Of a stretch of DNA of 6,398 nucleotides, positions 5,481 to 6,398 are shown in pieces. The first letter of the stretch is position 1. Every line of letters begins with the position of its first letter. Location of the stretch: NCBI GenBank assembly GCA_049890275.1, contig JBMHBT010000005.1, positions 1 to 6,398 of the forward strand, read 5' to 3'. A program made the translations under genes and the position numbers. Below the pieces are notes generated by a model, which was not told where the DNA came from, made no database searches, and worked only from the letters and a program-made list of their open reading frames with translations. Source of the DNA: UBA7374 sp049890275. Its GTDB lineage: Bacteria > Verrucomicrobiota > Verrucomicrobiia > Opitutales > Coraliomargaritaceae.

Positions 5481-6398
5481 ATGAAAAAATCGAAAAACCC
5501 GCTCTCCAAAACTTTCTCTTCACTGCTGCTGTGCAAGGCAGCCATCCTCAACTCGAAGAGTGGCATTGCCGAGGCCAACACCTTTAGCGGCACGGTGGAA
5601 GCCGATCCGCTCTATACCAGCGCAATTACCTTGGATGGCGACACCGTTATGAACGGTACTAGTGTGGTCTTCGACGCAAATGCCACGATTGATGGCGCTC
5701 ACAACCTGAGTGCTAACATTTCCAGTGATACGACCTTCAATGGAACCATCGGCGGAAGCACCCCTTTAAGCAGCATTATCATCGGTAGTGATGACATCAG
5801 TATTAATGCTAATGTGACAACCATTGGCGAACAGACTTACCAGTCTTATTCAGGTGGTTCAGGCGCGATTGAGTTGAACGGTTCTTTCACCACATCAGAT
5901 AGCAGTATCTCATTGCTTGGGCAGGGTACTTCAGGTGTATCTCTGGGTCTGTCCGGCGATACTACAATTGATGTAGGGACAGCTGAATTTTCGATACAAA
6001 AAGGATCAGGTGCTCCCAGCGGTGGGATTATCTACAGCGAAGGAAAGTCTGACGTCTATAATTTATCCATTACGGCGGGGAATATAACGGTTCCAGACGG
6101 TATTGGTGTGGCTGGTTCGTTGGGTGTAGCCTCACCCCAACTGGGAGATTTTACCATCAATGGGGCCGACCAGGTTGGCTTGGATACGAGTCAGGTCGTT
6201 ACAAGCGGTGATTTTATTTCAAATCCCCTGCTAAGAATATACCAAGACACAACCCTCACATCCGGAGCCGGTACAATCAACTTAACACAAGGTGTCAACA
6301 ATGGGAGCAAGACACTTGTTTTGGGCGATGCCAATCAGACCGGAGATATCTTTATTGGTGGATTGCAGGTCAGGCATCTTGAAGTCGGAGCGGGCGCG
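5481..6398 (+). CDS. Autotransporter/adhesin-like beta-helix surface protein, sequon-rich, N-terminal part (3' end outside window)
   Basis: There are 306 open codons from ATG at 5481 to the window edge. The N-terminus is basic (MKKSK) with a short, rather polar hydrophobic patch (about 11-23), then IAEANTFSG, where the mature part probably begins; as a signal peptide it is atypical. From residue 36 the sequence is Gly/Ser/Thr/Asp/Asn-rich with repeated short beta-strand-like units (AITLDGDT, ATIDGAHN, TTFNGTIGG, TTIDVGT), typical of beta-helical passengers of type V secreted proteins. Of 19 Asn, 12 are in N-X-S/T sequons: 58, 67, 75, 79, 87, 111, 133, 194, 201, 267, 274 and 285. Past residue 35 there are only three Lys (174, 189, 277) and no Cys. 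Composition is more AT-rich than the left-hand genes. A C-terminal barrel or other anchor would lie outside the window, so the autotransporter label is unproven. It sits right after the methyltransferase gene and has no Shine-Dalgarno. Confidence 0.75.
   Translation, partial: MKKSKNPLSKTFSSLLLCKAAILNSKSGIAEANTFSGTVEADPLYTSAITLDGDTVMNGTSVVFDANATIDGAHNLSANISSDTTFNGTIGGSTPLSSIIIGSDDISINANVTTIGEQTYQSYSGGSGAIELNGSFTTSDSSISLLGQGTSGVSLGLSGDTTIDVGTAEFSIQKGSGAPSGGIIYSEGKSDVYNLSITAGNITVPDGIGVAGSLGVASPQLGDFTINGADQVGLDTSQVVTSGDFISNPLLRIYQDTTLTSGAGTINLTQGVNNGSKTLVLGDANQTGDIFIGGLQVRHLEVGAGA

Noticed and set aside
5520..5537. LLLC at residues 15-18 of the surface protein as a lipoprotein lipobox
   Set aside because: The residues before Cys are Leu-Leu rather than a small residue at -1, and a Lys follows; this does not fit signal peptidase II recognition.

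Overview
The window looks like a chromosomal stretch from a Gram-negative-type bacterium, most plausibly a Verrucomicrobiota member of the Opitutae/Coraliomargarita kind. This placement is an inference. It rests on a secreted protein with a Tyr-rich 'FYRL' domain followed by thrombospondin-type-3/EF-hand-like Asp-rich repeats, on an autotransporter-like beta-helix passenger, and on the lack of Shine-Dalgarno sequences. Base composition is moderate, and the last gene is more AT-rich than the first two. No rRNA, transposase, integrase or CRISPR array is visible.

Left part (1-1562, minus strand): two genes, 11 bases apart, that probably form an operon. The upstream gene (723-1562) encodes an unrecognised protein with a good signal peptide. 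The downstream gene (711 to beyond base 1) encodes the N-terminus of a secreted calcium-binding-repeat protein. Both products should leave the cytoplasm.

Junction (1563-1811): an AT-rich promoter-like stretch for the left operon, a strong leftward rho-independent terminator (1726-1756), and a 43-base sequence (1762-1804, minus) that fits, with exact spacing, the 3' half of a tRNA-Arg(ACG) from the anticodon to CCA. The 5' half is missing. The fragment starts only 7 bases past the stop codon of the next gene. This is the layout left by an element that integrated at a tRNA gene, and it would put the genes to the right on the element side.

Right part (1812-6398): three genes that read as a surface-protein modification cassette. 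On the minus strand is a cytoplasmic GT-B glycosyltransferase related to the OGT/SPINDLY/HMW1C group (GT41-like). Divergent from it across 248 bases is a SAM-dependent methyltransferase with the 'methyltransferase regulatory domain' architecture, which is also that of the rickettsial PKMT enzymes that methylate the OmpB autotransporter. Twenty-five bases downstream begins a repetitive Gly/Ser/Thr-rich surface protein that runs off the window. Twelve of its 19 visible asparagines lie in N-X-S/T sequons, the acceptor motif of HMW1C-type enzymes. The working model is that one or both enzymes modify the surface protein in the cytoplasm before export. The family assignments are read from motifs. 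The enzyme-substrate link is inference from gene order and sequon density.
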